Source of the DNA: an uncultured Eubacteriales bacterium
Lineage (GTDB): Bacteria; Bacillota; Clostridia; Christensenellales; CAG-917
DNA: 30,361 bases
Direction of reading: 5' to 3'
Assembly (NCBI GenBank): GCA_900551145.1
Contig: URUQ01000004.1
Location: 1-30,361, forward strand
Of this stretch, positions 17,467 through 26,007 are shown piece by piece; within the stretch, counting starts at the first letter, position 1; each line of letters begins with the position of its first letter. The notes under the pieces were generated by a model. The model was not told the DNA's origin. It ran no database searches and saw only the letters and a list, made by a program, of their open reading frames with translations. A program made the position numbers and the translations under genes.

Positions 17467-19152
17467 TCAGTCCTCCGTGTCCAGATTTGCGTACGCCTTT
17501 TTGAGGTTTGCAAAGAAGTAACCGAGAGACGCGCCCAACATCGCTATTGGCAAGCATATCGCTATTGCGTAACTTGCGCCCTTGTTTACTTCGGGTTGAC
17601 CGCCCTTGAAAAGCGGTGCAAACGACGAAAAGAGTAGGGCAAAGCCTATAAGAAAACTCATTCCCAACCCTATCGCAAGCACGGAAGATACGGTGGAGTT
17701 GGACTCTCGTATCTGACCGTCTTCCGCGCGGGAGAAGTGCGGATTTGTCAAGTCCTTTTTGGTTGCGCCCACGATTTGAGCAAACGCAAACACCGATGCG
17801 GCGATAAACGTGATTATCCCGTCCGCCACACTCTCTATACCCGTCGCGCAAAGCACGATGCACGCAATTGCGAGGCTTGCTTCCGCCACTATCGCGCAAA
17901 ACACGATTTTCGAGCCGAGTATCGATGCGGGGGAATATGGCAAAGTCTTTTGCGTCATAGACATATATCCGTCGCGACTTATGTTTGTGGAGCAGAACGT
18001 ATTGGTGAGCGTCGAGTACAGTATCACGATAAACGTGCATATCTCGAAAGAGAGGTTCATTTCGTTTCCGAAAAGTCCAACCACCATGCTCGAAGCCATC
18101 TTTGCCGAGTAGAACGCCATAACGGGCATTACGGCGGCGGTAGTAAGATACATATATGCGTAGTCCGCCGTGCGCGTCACAATCATAAACTCTTTTGCGA
18201 GCAATGACGCAAAACGGCTTCTTTTTGCAAAACGAATTTGAGTCCTCTGAGCGTGCGGTATGCCGAAGTTGATATTGGAGTGCGTAACGCGGATAAAAAT
18301 CGCGCGCACGATGACCAGACAAAGCGCAAGTGCCACTGCGATGATTGCAAACAGAATGCCTACGTTTTTGCCTATCTCTCTTCCGAGCACAATTGACGCA
18401 AACAAGTTGGCGGGGTAGTTGTATTTTGTGAAAACGAGTATCCCCGTCATAACTTTTTCATTGAAAAGCGTGGTGATTTTCCCGCTCGTCAAGAGATCTT
18501 GCGCAATGCGGAAAATATATGAATAACCCCAGCAGAACAGAGCCGCAAGAGCCGTGATAACTATGAAAGTGAGGATATAATTGGTGCTTACGAGGCGTTT
18601 TAGATAATAGAAAGGAAGCGCTATCATCGACGCAATCGCAAGCGGAATAATAGGAAGCGCAAGCGCAACCACGAACGTCATAATACCGCCGTACACCGAC
18701 AACGTGTCCGTCGTACAGAAGAACGTGAAGTTAAACACAGGTACGCATACGAGAGACAAAATCGCTTGCCTGAAGTATACCGAAGCGAGTTTTGAGAGGA
18801 ATATCTCCGCCGAGGAGAACGGCATTGATATGAGGATGTTTATATCGCTGTTTTCAAATAGGGTATGGCAAAGCGCGCTCACGCCGAATATGGCAAAAAG
18901 CACGATAAGCACAAAATATCCTATCGACATAATCTCGTATTGTCTCGATGCGACGTCCGGCACGCGATTGATTTTTATTGCGGTATAAGTCGACGCAAAA
19001 CGGGAGAACACCGTCACGAACACGGCTATCATAACCGCAACCAGCGCAAGCATAACTATCGTCCCCGTCCAATCCGAGAGCGATTTCTTGCGCGAGCGCG
19101 TCGGCAGTGCGTCAAGCATCTGCTTTTTTAGGAGCAGTGAAAATCTGTTCAT
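17467..19152 (-). CDS. ABC-2-type exporter permease
   Basis: The 561-residue protein starts at the ATG at 19152, with AAAGGA upstream inside the ATPase gene; only two bases separate the two genes. About 12 hydrophobic helices occur in two sets, roughly residues 30-200 and 210-555. The segment ENSDINILISMPFSSAEIFLSKL (about residues 98-120; key pattern S-D-I-N-h-L-h-S-h-P) is the hallmark of putative ABC exporter permeases that fuse two ABC-2 halves in one chain. A similar piece recurs later (SMTQKTLPYSPASILGSK), consistent with internal duplication. An upstream extension of 121 codons is rejected because it lies wholly within the ATPase gene. With the adjacent ATPase it should form an exporter in the cytoplasmic membrane; the substrate is unknown. 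The gene downstream begins one base after this stop. Confidence 0.88.
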   Translation of the reverse strand: MNRFSLLLKKQMLDALPTRSRKKSLSDWTGTIVMLALVAVMIAVFVTVFSRFASTYTAIKINRVPDVASRQYEIMSIGYFVLIVLFAIFGVSALCHTLFENSDINILISMPFSSAEIFLSKLASVYFRQAILSLVCVPVFNFTFFCTTDTLSVYGGIMTFVVALALPIIPLAIASMIALPFYYLKRLVSTNYILTFIVITALAALFCWGYSYIFRIAQDLLTSGKITTLFNEKVMTGILVFTKYNYPANLFASIVLGREIGKNVGILFAIIAVALALCLVIVRAIFIRVTHSNINFGIPHAQRTQIRFAKRSRFASLLAKEFMIVTRTADYAYMYLTTAAVMPVMAFYSAKMASSMVVGLFGNEMNLSFEICTFIVILYSTLTNTFCSTNISRDGYMSMTQKTLPYSPASILGSKIVFCAIVAEASLAIACIVLCATGIESVADGIITFIAASVFAFAQIVGATKKDLTNPHFSRAEDGQIRESNSTVSSVLAIGLGMSFLIGFALLFSSFAPLFKGGQPEVNKGASYAIAICLPIAMLGASLGYFFANLKKAYANLDTED

Positions 19153-19154
19153 AA

Positions 19155-19910
19155 TCAGTTTTCCTTTGTCGTGCGTGCGAGGAAGTATTCTTCGAGGTCT
19201 ACGTCGGGATGTTCGAGTTTGAAATCCGCAAAATAGAAGTCGTCCGTCTTTACGCCGTTTTGGATAATCACTGCGCGGTCGCAAAGTTTTTGTACGGAAT
19301 TGATGTTGTGAGAAGAAAAGAGGATGCAGTTGCCTTTGCTTGCGTACTCTTTCATAAACGCGCATACGTTGGCGTTGGTGACGGGGTCGAGACCAATCAT
19401 AGGTTCGTCCAAAATCCAAAGTTTGGGATTGTGGATAAGAGAGCCCATCATACAAATCTTTTGGCGCATACCGTGAGAGTAATCGTTGATGGTATCGAAA
19501 ATTCTGTTTCCGAGGCAAAATACCTCGTCGAGTTTTTCAAGACGTCTTTTTCTGTCTTCCACGCTCACGCCGTACGCGTTTGCCATAAAGTCGATATATT
19601 GAAGTCCGGTAAGTTTGACAAAAACGTCGTGCTTGTCGCTCACGAAGCCGAAAGTGCTTTTTGCCTTGACGGGGTCTTTGGAGATATCGTAGCCGTTGAC
19701 GATTATAGAGCCTTTGGAATAGGGAAGTATGCCCGTAACGCATTTTAGCGTGGTGGACTTGCCCGCTCCGTTGTGGCCGAGAAGTCCGACTATTTCTCCC
19801 GGATAACAAGACATAGAAAAATCGTCGAGAGCAAAGTTCTTTGCCGACGGATATTGTTTTGATAGATTTTCGATTTGCAAGGCTGGCTCGGTTGTATAAA
19901 TTCTTTCCAT
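19155..19910 (-). CDS. ABC exporter ATPase
   Basis: A 251-residue single nucleotide-binding domain of the drug/lantibiotic exporter class. Visible: aromatic A-loop Tyr20, Walker A GHNGAGKST (45-53), Q-loop replaced by SDKHDVF (91-97), signature YSHGMRQK (144-151), Walker B LWILDEP (164-170), D-loop GLDP (173-176) and switch His201 (SSHNI). The signature differs from LSGGQ, but YS-x-GM forms are common in this subfamily. No regulatory domain is fused at the C-terminus. It is the first gene of the operon, 74 bases downstream of a near-consensus promoter, and is followed after two bases by the permease, so it energises that permease. GGGGAG lies just upstream of the ATG. Confidence 0.95.
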   Translation of the reverse strand: MERIYTTEPALQIENLSKQYPSAKNFALDDFSMSCYPGEIVGLLGHNGAGKSTTLKCVTGILPYSKGSIIVNGYDISKDPVKAKSTFGFVSDKHDVFVKLTGLQYIDFMANAYGVSVEDRKRRLEKLDEVFCLGNRIFDTINDYSHGMRQKICMMGSLIHNPKLWILDEPMIGLDPVTNANVCAFMKEYASKGNCILFSSHNINSVQKLCDRAVIIQNGVKTDDFYFADFKLEHPDVDLEEYFLARTTKEN

Positions 19911-19983
19911 AACTCCCCGTGTTTTATTGTGCGTATGTGTGTAATCGTGCGTGTAGTGAGCGTGAGGGTAATTTAGTTATTGT

Positions 19984-20012
19984 ATTTTACTCGACAAATT
20001 GTATTATGTCAA
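19984..20012 (-). promoter_or_regulatory. Strong promoter of the ABC exporter/surface protein operon
   Basis: The minus strand has perfect TTGACA, a 17-base spacer and TAAAAT. The RNA would start near 19977, giving a leader of about 65 bases. It reads away from the ftsH promoter across the shared AT-rich gap. Confidence 0.8.
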
Positions 20013-20466
20013 TCTTAATTATTTATATTATTTACTCTTAAAATAACCTTAATTGTGACATCTAACCCGCTATTTAGGCTCTTTTTTACCATTTTCGCCG
20101 ACAAAAACAAAAATAATAGACAAAAGTGTCCAAATGTGTGCATATTTTACATCGTGTGTCGATATGTGACGAAAAATGGGTGAAAATCAAAGAAAAAATA
20201 GTTAAAAATTCAACCGTTTTTCACAAAAATATTTTTATTTTCACAAATTGTGCCGATTTGGTTTTTACACTCCGTGTTTTTGCAATATAAATGTTTTATG
20301 TCAATAAAATTATGCTATAAACACTTGATTTGTGCAAAACCAAGAGAATAAAACACGCTTTTTAGAAAGAAAATCGATAAGAATACCGGGATTTGTTTTA
20401 ATGCAAGTTTAATGGTTTTAACGTATTGTTTTCACATAATACGAAAAAAGGGCAACGTAATATCGG
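20013..20466. other. AT-rich divergent intergenic stretch with no recognised gene
   Basis: About 450 very AT-rich bases between the exporter promoter and the ftsH promoter region. There are many A and T tracts and short GTGT-rich words (for example around 20125-20175), but I found no open frame with a ribosome site, no tRNA, no clear terminator, no DnaA-box cluster and no riboswitch. Upstream regulatory sites for the two divergent promoters are possible. Confidence 0.5.
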
Positions 20467-20498
20467 CGAAAAAGTCGAAAGTTGCGTTGACTTTTTCG
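20467..20498 (+). promoter_or_regulatory. Perfect 10-bp inverted repeat overlapping the ftsH -35 box
   Basis: CGAAAAAGTC (20467-20476) and GACTTTTTCG (20489-20498) are exact reverse complements with 12 bases between them. The right arm covers part of the TTGACT -35 element, as expected for an operator. A third partial match (TACGAAAAA) lies just upstream near 20440. The binding protein is unknown. Confidence 0.45.
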
Positions 20499-20515
20499 TA
20501 TTTAATTTTTATAAT
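20487..20515 (+). promoter_or_regulatory. Promoter of the ftsH-cysE-cysS operon
   Basis: TTGACT, a 17-base spacer and TATAAT form a near-perfect sigma-A promoter. The leader of about 60 bases contains a small AACGAT/ATCGTT hairpin (20536-20555) before the AAGGAGG ribosome site at 20574-20580. Confidence 0.85.
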
Positions 20516-20584
20516 ATGTAGAACATATATATATCAACGATAAACATACATCGTTATATACGTGGTTCATCCCAAGGAGGAACG

Positions 20585-22522
20585 ATGAAAACATCAACCA
20601 GACGCACGTTAATTATCGTCGGCGTGATAGTGCTTGTCATTATCGCGTTCGTCATCGCATACGAGTTGACCAAGCCTACCGAAATCACTTTCTACGGCAC
20701 GGAAAACAGTCTTGAAAGTATGCTTGCAAACAAACAAGTCGAGGCAATCTACATCGAAGGCAACTATTCCGCCAAGATCAAGAAAGTCGGTGAAAAGGGC
20801 TATGCGTACTTTGTCAACATAAGTTCGAGAACGCAATTCAAGGAAGACCTCGATGCTATTAAAGCAGACGGCACGGGTTTGCTTGACGGCGTAACCGTCA
20901 CTTTCGACGATCCGTCCAGCGGTTCGCTCATTTCCAGTATCGTAGTTCCCCTCATTCTTTACGCGGCGTTGTTCGTCGTGTTTATGATCGTACTTCGTAA
21001 GAGCGCGGGTGCAAATTCGCAAGCAATGAACTTCGGCAAAACCAAAGCCAACCAAGTGCGCGACATCAAAGTGCGCTTCAACGACGTTGCGGGTGCGGAA
21101 GAGGAAAAGCAAGAGCTTCAAGAGATCGTGGATTTCCTCAAACATCCCAAAAAATACACGGATATCGGTGCGCGTATTCCGCGTGGCGTGCTTCTCGTAG
21201 GCCCTCCGGGAACGGGTAAAACCTTGTTTGCAAAGGCAGTTGCGGGCGAGGCAAACGTGCCCTTCTTCTCAATAAGCGGTTCGGACTTCGTGGAGATGTT
21301 CGTAGGCGTCGGCGCGTCGCGCGTCAGAGACTTGTTCGAGCAAGCGCAAAAGAATATGCCTTGCATCATCTTCATCGACGAAATCGATGCGGTCGGTCGT
21401 CAAAGAGGCGCGGGTCTCGGCGGCGGCAACGACGAGAGAGAGCAAACGCTCAACCAATTGCTCGTGCAAATGGACGGCTTCGAGGCAAGTTCTTCCATTA
21501 TCGTTATGGCGGCAACCAACCGTGCCGATATTCTAGACCCGGCACTTATGCGTCCGGGCAGATTCGACAGACAAATCTACGTCAACGTCCCCGACGTCAA
21601 GGGCAGAGAGGAAATATTTAAGGTACACGCACGCAACAAACCGCTTGCTGCGGACATCAACTTCAAGTCCCTTGCAAGACTTACGGCGGGCTTCACGGGC
21701 GCGGATATCGAAAATATCCTCAACGAGTCCGCGATTTTGGCGGCAAGAGACGATAGAAAGATTATAACTATGAAGGACATCAGCGAGGCCGTCAATAAGG
21801 TTATGGCGGGCCCTGCAAAGAAATCTCGTCTCGTAACCGAGTCCGACAAGCGTATCACTGCGTATCACGAGAGCGGACACGCAATCGTCGCAAAACTTAT
21901 GAAGCATTGCGACAACGTGCACGAAGTCAGCATTATTCCGCGCGGTATGGCGGCAGGCTACACCATCACGTTGCCCGAAAACGACGACAACCATATGACC
22001 AAGGGCAAACTTCTCGACAACATCGCAATGATGCTTGGCGGCAGGGCGGCGGAAGAACTCGTTATTCATGACGTCTCTACGGGCGCAAGCAACGATATTC
22101 AACGCGCCTCGCAACTTGCAAGAAAGATGGTCACCGAGTGGGGTATGTCCGATTCTATCGGCAATATGTACCTCGGTTCGAGCGAAGAAGTGTTCCTCGG
22201 CAGAGATTATCAGGCGCACCTCAATTACAGCGAGGAAGTCGCGGCAAAGATAGACGAGGAAGTCAAGTCCATCATCGACGCACAATATCAAGTCGCTCTC
22301 AATATCTTGAAAGAAAATCGTTCGGTTATGGACGCAATGGTCAAGGCTTTGTACGAGAAGGAGACCATTTACGAGGACGAAATAGACGCACTTTTCGGCG
22401 AGACGAGCGACAATGACGGTTTGTTCTCTTCCAAAATCAACAGAGCGGGAGAGGAAACCGACGCCAAAGCCGACGATAACACGGCAGTCGATACCAAATC
22501 CGACAATAACAAAGCGGAATAA
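20585..22522 (+). CDS. ftsH: ATP-dependent zinc metalloprotease FtsH
   Basis: The 645-residue membrane protease degrades misfolded membrane proteins and regulatory proteins as a hexamer. Domains in order: membrane helix 1 (about 9-26), an extracytoplasmic domain of about 90 residues, membrane helix 2 (about 117-137), the AAA module with Walker A GPPGTGKT (206-213), the pore loop FVGVG (239-243), Walker B IIFIDEID (261-268), the second region of homology [19 protein letters not shown] (311-329), and the M41 protease domain with zinc motif HESGH (428-432) and the distal Asp504 ligand (SNDIQRA). The C-terminal 35 residues are an acidic, Asp/Lys-rich tail typical of the variable FtsH end. The length is normal. 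The start is fixed by AAGGAGG four bases upstream. It is the first gene of an operon with cysE (9-base gap) and cysS. Confidence 0.99.
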   Translation: MKTSTRRTLIIVGVIVLVIIAFVIAYELTKPTEITFYGTENSLESMLANKQVEAIYIEGNYSAKIKKVGEKGYAYFVNISSRTQFKEDLDAIKADGTGLLDGVTVTFDDPSSGSLISSIVVPLILYAALFVVFMIVLRKSAGANSQAMNFGKTKANQVRDIKVRFNDVAGAEEEKQELQEIVDFLKHPKKYTDIGARIPRGVLLVGPPGTGKTLFAKAVAGEANVPFFSISGSDFVEMFVGVGASRVRDLFEQAQKNMPCIIFIDEIDAVGRQRGAGLGGGNDEREQTLNQLLVQMDGFEASSSIIVMAATNRADILDPALMRPGRFDRQIYVNVPDVKGREEIFKVHARNKPLAADINFKSLARLTAGFTGADIENILNESAILAARDDRKIITMKDISEAVNKVMAGPAKKSRLVTESDKRITAYHESGHAIVAKLMKHCDNVHEVSIIPRGMAAGYTITLPENDDNHMTKGKLLDNIAMMLGGRAAEELVIHDVSTGASNDIQRASQLARKMVTEWGMSDSIGNMYLGSSEEVFLGRDYQAHLNYSEEVAAKIDEEVKSIIDAQYQVALNILKENRSVMDAMVKALYEKETIYEDEIDALFGETSDNDGLFSSKINRAGEETDAKADDNTAVDTKSDNNKAE

Positions 22523-22531
22523 CGAGGTTTT

Positions 22532-23275
22532 ATGAAAATCAGGCAAGCCAAAAAGCGCGATTTGCAAAAGATTTTGCAAAACGACCCCGCCGCAACGAGC
22601 GCGTGGGTGGTAAAGCGTACTTACACGGGGTATAAGGCTCTTTGTGCGTACCGTCGCGCTCATTGGTGCTGGCAAAAAGGTCTAAAAGACCTTGCTCTTT
22701 ACATATCGTACAAGGCAAAAGTCAAGACGGGCATAGACATTCATCCCGCCGCGACCATCGGCTCGGGCATATTTATAGACCACGGCGTAGGGCTAGTAAT
22801 CGGTGAGACGACGGAAATCGGAGACGATTGCGTGCTTTATCAGGGAGTAACGCTCGGCGGTACGGGCAAAGACACGGGCAAACGTCACCCCACGCTCGAA
22901 GAGGGCGTAATGGTGTCGGCGGGCGCAAAAGTTCTCGGACCAGTGCGCGTGGGGGCATATAGTAAGATAGGCGCGGGAAGCGTGGTGCTCAAAGACGTTC
23001 CGCCTCATTCAACCGTCGTGGGCGTCCCCGGCAGAGTGGTCAAGCAGTGCGGAAAGCGCGTTGCGGATATGGACCAAATCTTGTTGCCTGACCCCATTAT
23101 GGAAGAGTTTAAACGCCTAAATAAGAGAATATACGGTCTAGAAAAGGCTCTTGACGTACACTCGTGCAGATATTCCATAACGCTTGACGAGGACAATCTC
23201 TGTCCCGCGGAAGTGGAAGAGTTCGAGACAGAGTATTTACAAAAGCAACACGCCGATGAGGACAAACAGCAATAA
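22532..23275 (+). CDS. cysE: Serine O-acetyltransferase
   Basis: It acetylates L-serine with acetyl-CoA to O-acetylserine, the first committed step of cysteine synthesis. The 247-residue protein has a short helical N-terminal region (about 1-65) followed by a left-handed beta-helix of hexapeptide repeats: IDIHPAATIGSGIFIDHG with catalytic Asp83-His84, then VIGETTEIGDD, LYQGVTLGGTG, KRHPTLEEG (His119), VMVSAGAKVLGPV and PGRVVK. The short N-terminus is like the EpsC/CysE type of Firmicutes. The C-terminus is unusual: about 70 extra, mostly acidic residues follow the beta-helix, ending in QHADEDKQQ rather than the Ile-terminated tail that docks into cysteine synthase, so the classical CysE-CysK complex may not form. 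The start has GAGG five bases upstream. It sits between ftsH and cysS, so cysteine supply and cysteinyl-tRNA charging share one transcript. Confidence 0.95.
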   Translation: MKIRQAKKRDLQKILQNDPAATSAWVVKRTYTGYKALCAYRRAHWCWQKGLKDLALYISYKAKVKTGIDIHPAATIGSGIFIDHGVGLVIGETTEIGDDCVLYQGVTLGGTGKDTGKRHPTLEEGVMVSAGAKVLGPVRVGAYSKIGAGSVVLKDVPPHSTVVGVPGRVVKQCGKRVADMDQILLPDPIMEEFKRLNKRIYGLEKALDVHSCRYSITLDEDNLCPAEVEEFETEYLQKQHADEDKQQ

Positions 23276-23294
23276 AAATCCGCAATAGAAAACT

Positions 23295-24695
23295 ATGAAA
23301 ATTTACAACACTCTCACAAGAAAAAAAGAAGACTTCGTTCCTCTTCACGACGGACAAGTCAATATGTATGCGTGCGGTATCACGGTGTCTGGCGACGCCC
23401 ATATCGGTCACGCCTATCAAGCGTTGATTTACGATATCATCCGCAAGTATTTCGAGAAAATCGGCTACAATGTCAACTATGCCCGCAACTACACGGACGT
23501 TGACGACAAGATTATCGCAAAATCTAACGAGACGGGTATCCCCGCGCTCGAATACGCGCAAACGATGATTGCACGCATAGACGAGCTTATGCGCGAGTTC
23601 GAGGTGGACGATCCCACAATATGGCTCAAAGCCACGGACAATATCGGCAATATCATAAACTTCGTGTCCAAACTCATTGAAAAAGGACACGCCTACGCAA
23701 CGGAAAGAGGCGACGTGTATTTCTCCGTCGAGAGTTTCCCCGGCTACGGCAAATTGAGCGGAAGAAGGCTCGAAGACGCCTATGAAAGCGTGCGTATAGA
23801 AAACGAGGAAAACAAGCGCAATCCGCTTGACTTCGCGCTTTGGAAATCCGCCAAAGAAGGTGAGATTTATTGGGATTCTCCGTGGGGCAAGGGTAGACCC
23901 GGTTGGCACATCGAGTGCTCGGCCATGAATATGGCGGCTTTAGGTGAACAAATAGACGTTCACGGCGGCGGAAGAGATTTAATTTTCCCGCACCACGAAA
24001 ACGAGATTGCGCAGACCGAATCGCTTACGGGCAAGCAGTTTGCAAAATACTGGATACACAACGGACTTATCAAGGTCAACGGACAAAAGATGAGTAAGTC
24101 GCTGGGCAACAGCCTGTTGCTTGCGGATTTACTCAAAGAGTACAAGCCCGACACCATCAAGTATGCGCTTTTGCAAACCAATTACAGAGGCGATATCAAT
24201 ATCACCGACGACTTGTTTCCCGAGGCGGACAAACACGTTTACGGCTTTTACAAAGTGCTTGACGACGTTCAAAAGAGCGGTCTTACGAGCGACAAAGAAA
24301 GCAAGTGGATTGACGACGGGTTCAACCGCGCAATGGACGACGACTTCAACACGGCAAAGGCTCTTGCGGACTTGTTCGGCATTTTCAAGGGCATAAAGTC
24401 AAAACTCAAAGCGGGCGACAGCGACGCCGTAGCGGACGCAAATCAAGTGGTAAAGACGTATTCTTTGCTCGGACTTTTCAAAGAAAAACCGCAAGACTTC
24501 GTTGCGTACTACGAGGCAAAACAAGCGCAAAAGGAAAGCGATATTCCAAAGGAAGTGCTTGACCTCGTGGAGCAAAGACGTATTGCGAAACAAAACAAAG
24601 CCTGGGCAAAAGCGGACGAATTGAGAGCGCAAATCACCGCTCTCGGATACGCCGTAAAAGACACCAAAGACGGCTCGTTTGCAGAAAAACTTTAA
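23295..24695 (+). CDS. cysS: Cysteinyl-tRNA synthetase
   Basis: Class I synthetase that charges tRNA-Cys. The 466-residue length is normal. The catalytic Rossmann domain shows the zinc ligand Cys27 (YACGITV), the HIGH motif (residues 36-39), a second zinc Cys208 in GWHIECSAMN, the HHENEIAQ zinc/adenylate segment, and KMSKS at 265-269. The C-terminal helical bundle and the AWAKADELRAQI(T)ALGY anticodon-binding tail are present. The ATG at 23295 fits family N-termini (MKIYNTLTRKKE), but no convincing Shine-Dalgarno precedes it, so translation may depend on coupling to cysE, which ends 19 bases upstream. cysE-cysS adjacency is common in Firmicutes. A strong terminator follows. Confidence 0.98.
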   Translation: MKIYNTLTRKKEDFVPLHDGQVNMYACGITVSGDAHIGHAYQALIYDIIRKYFEKIGYNVNYARNYTDVDDKIIAKSNETGIPALEYAQTMIARIDELMREFEVDDPTIWLKATDNIGNIINFVSKLIEKGHAYATERGDVYFSVESFPGYGKLSGRRLEDAYESVRIENEENKRNPLDFALWKSAKEGEIYWDSPWGKGRPGWHIECSAMNMAALGEQIDVHGGGRDLIFPHHENEIAQTESLTGKQFAKYWIHNGLIKVNGQKMSKSLGNSLLLADLLKEYKPDTIKYALLQTNYRGDINITDDLFPEADKHVYGFYKVLDDVQKSGLTSDKESKWIDDGFNRAMDDDFNTAKALADLFGIFKGIKSKLKAGDSDAVADANQVVKTYSLLGLFKEKPQDFVAYYEAKQAQKESDIPKEVLDLVEQRRIAKQNKAWAKADELRAQITALGYAVKDTKDGSFAEKL

Positions 24696-24715
24696 CAAAG
24701 AAAATGACAAAACGT

Positions 24716-24756
24716 AAGGTTTATCGGCACAAAACGCACAGATAAACCTTTTTTAT
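24716..24756 (+). terminator. Rho-independent terminator of the ftsH-cysE-cysS operon
   Basis: AAGGTTTATC (24716-24725) pairs perfectly with GATAAACCTT (24741-24750) around a 15-base loop, followed by TTTTTAT. It ends the cysS transcript 20 bases after the stop. Confidence 0.85.
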
Positions 24757-24791
24757 AGTAAAATACATAAAAAATGAAAGATTAGACGAGT

Positions 24792-25928
24792 ATGAAAAGA
24801 CACATATTTACATCTAATAATACGGTGCTTGACGATTTTGGCAAAAGGTCTCTTTTCGATCTCAAAAAGGACGAACTCGAAAAGAAAAGAGAACAACTCG
24901 ACAGGCAAATAAGAAGAGAAGAGCGCGAGGCAAAAATCGTTCTCGTCAAAGAGGACTTGAAGGAGTTTTCCGCCAAGGCAAAAAAATACGCAAAAAAGCA
25001 AGCCAAGAAAGCGGCGTACGACGCAAAGTATTTGTACGTTGCGGGCGGTCATGCAAAGAACGAGTTTTTGGGTTGGTGCACCGTTTTCAGTTTTCGTAGG
25101 TCGCACAAAATCAAAGCGACGAGATTCGTAAGATACGCCGAGGGCGACAAGAGATTGTACCTCGATTTTTACGAGAGAAAGGACAGAGACCGCAGTAAAA
25201 AAGCCAAAGTCTTCGTGTATATCCACGGTGGCGGGTGGATAGGCGGACTTCCAGAGACGAGAGAGGCTTACACCACCGTTTTGTGTGAAAAGACGGGATA
25301 TTTCGTGGCAAGTTTGTATTATGGCGAAGCACCGTTTTATAAGCACCCGCAGATGATAGAAAACGTCTACAAGGCGTTTGCGTGGCTCAAAGAACACGCC
25401 GAAGAATACAATATCGATATGGATAGCATATTCGTGGGCGGTGAGTCCGCGGGGGCGCATTTAAGCTCTATGGCGGGCGCGATTTCCACCAATCCCGAAT
25501 ATGCAGAAAAATTCAACCTCGACGAGAGGGCCAAGGATCAAAAGATATCCGCGCTTATGCTCAACTGCGGTGTGTACGATATGGAAAAAGCCGTGCATAC
25601 GGGCTTTAAGAATATAGGCATTTACACGCAATCCTACTGCGGAGGCATACCCGTCGAGGAGTGCGACGAGGAGTTGAGAAAGGAAATCTCTCCCATATAT
25701 TGGGTGACCAAAGATTTTCCGCCGACGTTTGCGATATCGGGTGAAAACGACAAACTCGCCGTTCTTACGTTCGACCTCGTGGACAAGTTGCGCAATTTGA
25801 ACGTCAAATTCGAGCATTATCACGGTGAGGGCAAATGGGCAGTGCACGCATTCCCCGTCGCTCAATTCCTCAAAATCTCCAAAGAGGTTATGAAGCGCAC
25901 CGTTGTTTTCCTAAAAGAAAACGAGTAA
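24792..25928 (+). CDS. Alpha/beta hydrolase (HSL-type esterase) with charged N-terminal extension
   Basis: The 378-residue protein has a complete hormone-sensitive-lipase-type esterase core: oxyanion motif HGGGW (146-150), nucleophile elbow GESAG with Ser219, acid Asp320 in ISGENDKLAV, and His352 in WAVHAFPV. The family hydrolyses short-chain esters, including acetylated carbohydrates or xenobiotics. The first 80 residues are not part of the fold: residues about 20-78 are packed with Lys, Glu and Arg (KKDELEKKREQLDRQIRR) and should form a long amphipathic helix or coiled coil, perhaps for binding membrane, nucleic acid or partners. There is no signal peptide, so it is cytoplasmic. The start ATG at 24792 has only a weak AGACGAG site. 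It follows the cysS terminator directly, and only a poor -10-like TAAAAT is visible there, so expression may rely on read-through. Substrate unknown. Confidence 0.88.
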   Translation: MKRHIFTSNNTVLDDFGKRSLFDLKKDELEKKREQLDRQIRREEREAKIVLVKEDLKEFSAKAKKYAKKQAKKAAYDAKYLYVAGGHAKNEFLGWCTVFSFRRSHKIKATRFVRYAEGDKRLYLDFYERKDRDRSKKAKVFVYIHGGGWIGGLPETREAYTTVLCEKTGYFVASLYYGEAPFYKHPQMIENVYKAFAWLKEHAEEYNIDMDSIFVGGESAGAHLSSMAGAISTNPEYAEKFNLDERAKDQKISALMLNCGVYDMEKAVHTGFKNIGIYTQSYCGGIPVEECDEELRKEISPIYWVTKDFPPTFAISGENDKLAVLTFDLVDKLRNLNVKFEHYHGEGKWAVHAFPVAQFLKISKEVMKRTVVFLKENE

Positions 25929-25959
25929 AAAAGTTAAATAAAACGATATAAACGATATG

Positions 25960-25988
25960 AAAACAACTCGGAAATGCCGAGTTGTTTT
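25960..25988. terminator. Bidirectional terminator between the hydrolase gene and dut
   Basis: A perfect 12-bp stem (AAAACAACTCGG with CCGAGTTGTTTT, loop AAATG) with A and T tracts on either side ends both the plus-strand hydrolase and minus-strand dut transcripts. Confidence 0.9.
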
Positions 25989-26007
25989 TGCTTTTTGAGA
26001 TTGATTT

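Noticed and set aside
16560..17504. 314-codon plus-strand frame antisense to the Ig/beta-helix protein
   Set aside because: Same shadow pattern; no ribosome site or recognisable domain.
17466..17513. Start of the 1039-residue surface protein at 17513
   Set aside because: It would overlap the permease; MKKIVTALM at 17465 has GGAGGAC upstream and begins a normal signal segment.
19153..19518. Longer permease reading frame starting at 19518
   Set aside because: It lies inside the ABC ATPase gene in another frame; the ATG at 19152 has AAAGGA and begins the hydrophobic exporter sequence.
20013..20466. Replication origin or DnaA-box cluster in the AT-rich gap
   Set aside because: No TTATCCACA-type boxes were seen and no replication genes are near.
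21533..22675. 380-codon frame antisense to ftsH
   Set aside because: ftsH is certain on the other strand; the antisense frame is a codon-bias shadow without ribosome site or domains.
24757..24791. Promoter for the hydrolase from TAAAAT after the cysS terminator
   Set aside because: No -35 element at a suitable distance; too weak to list as a feature.
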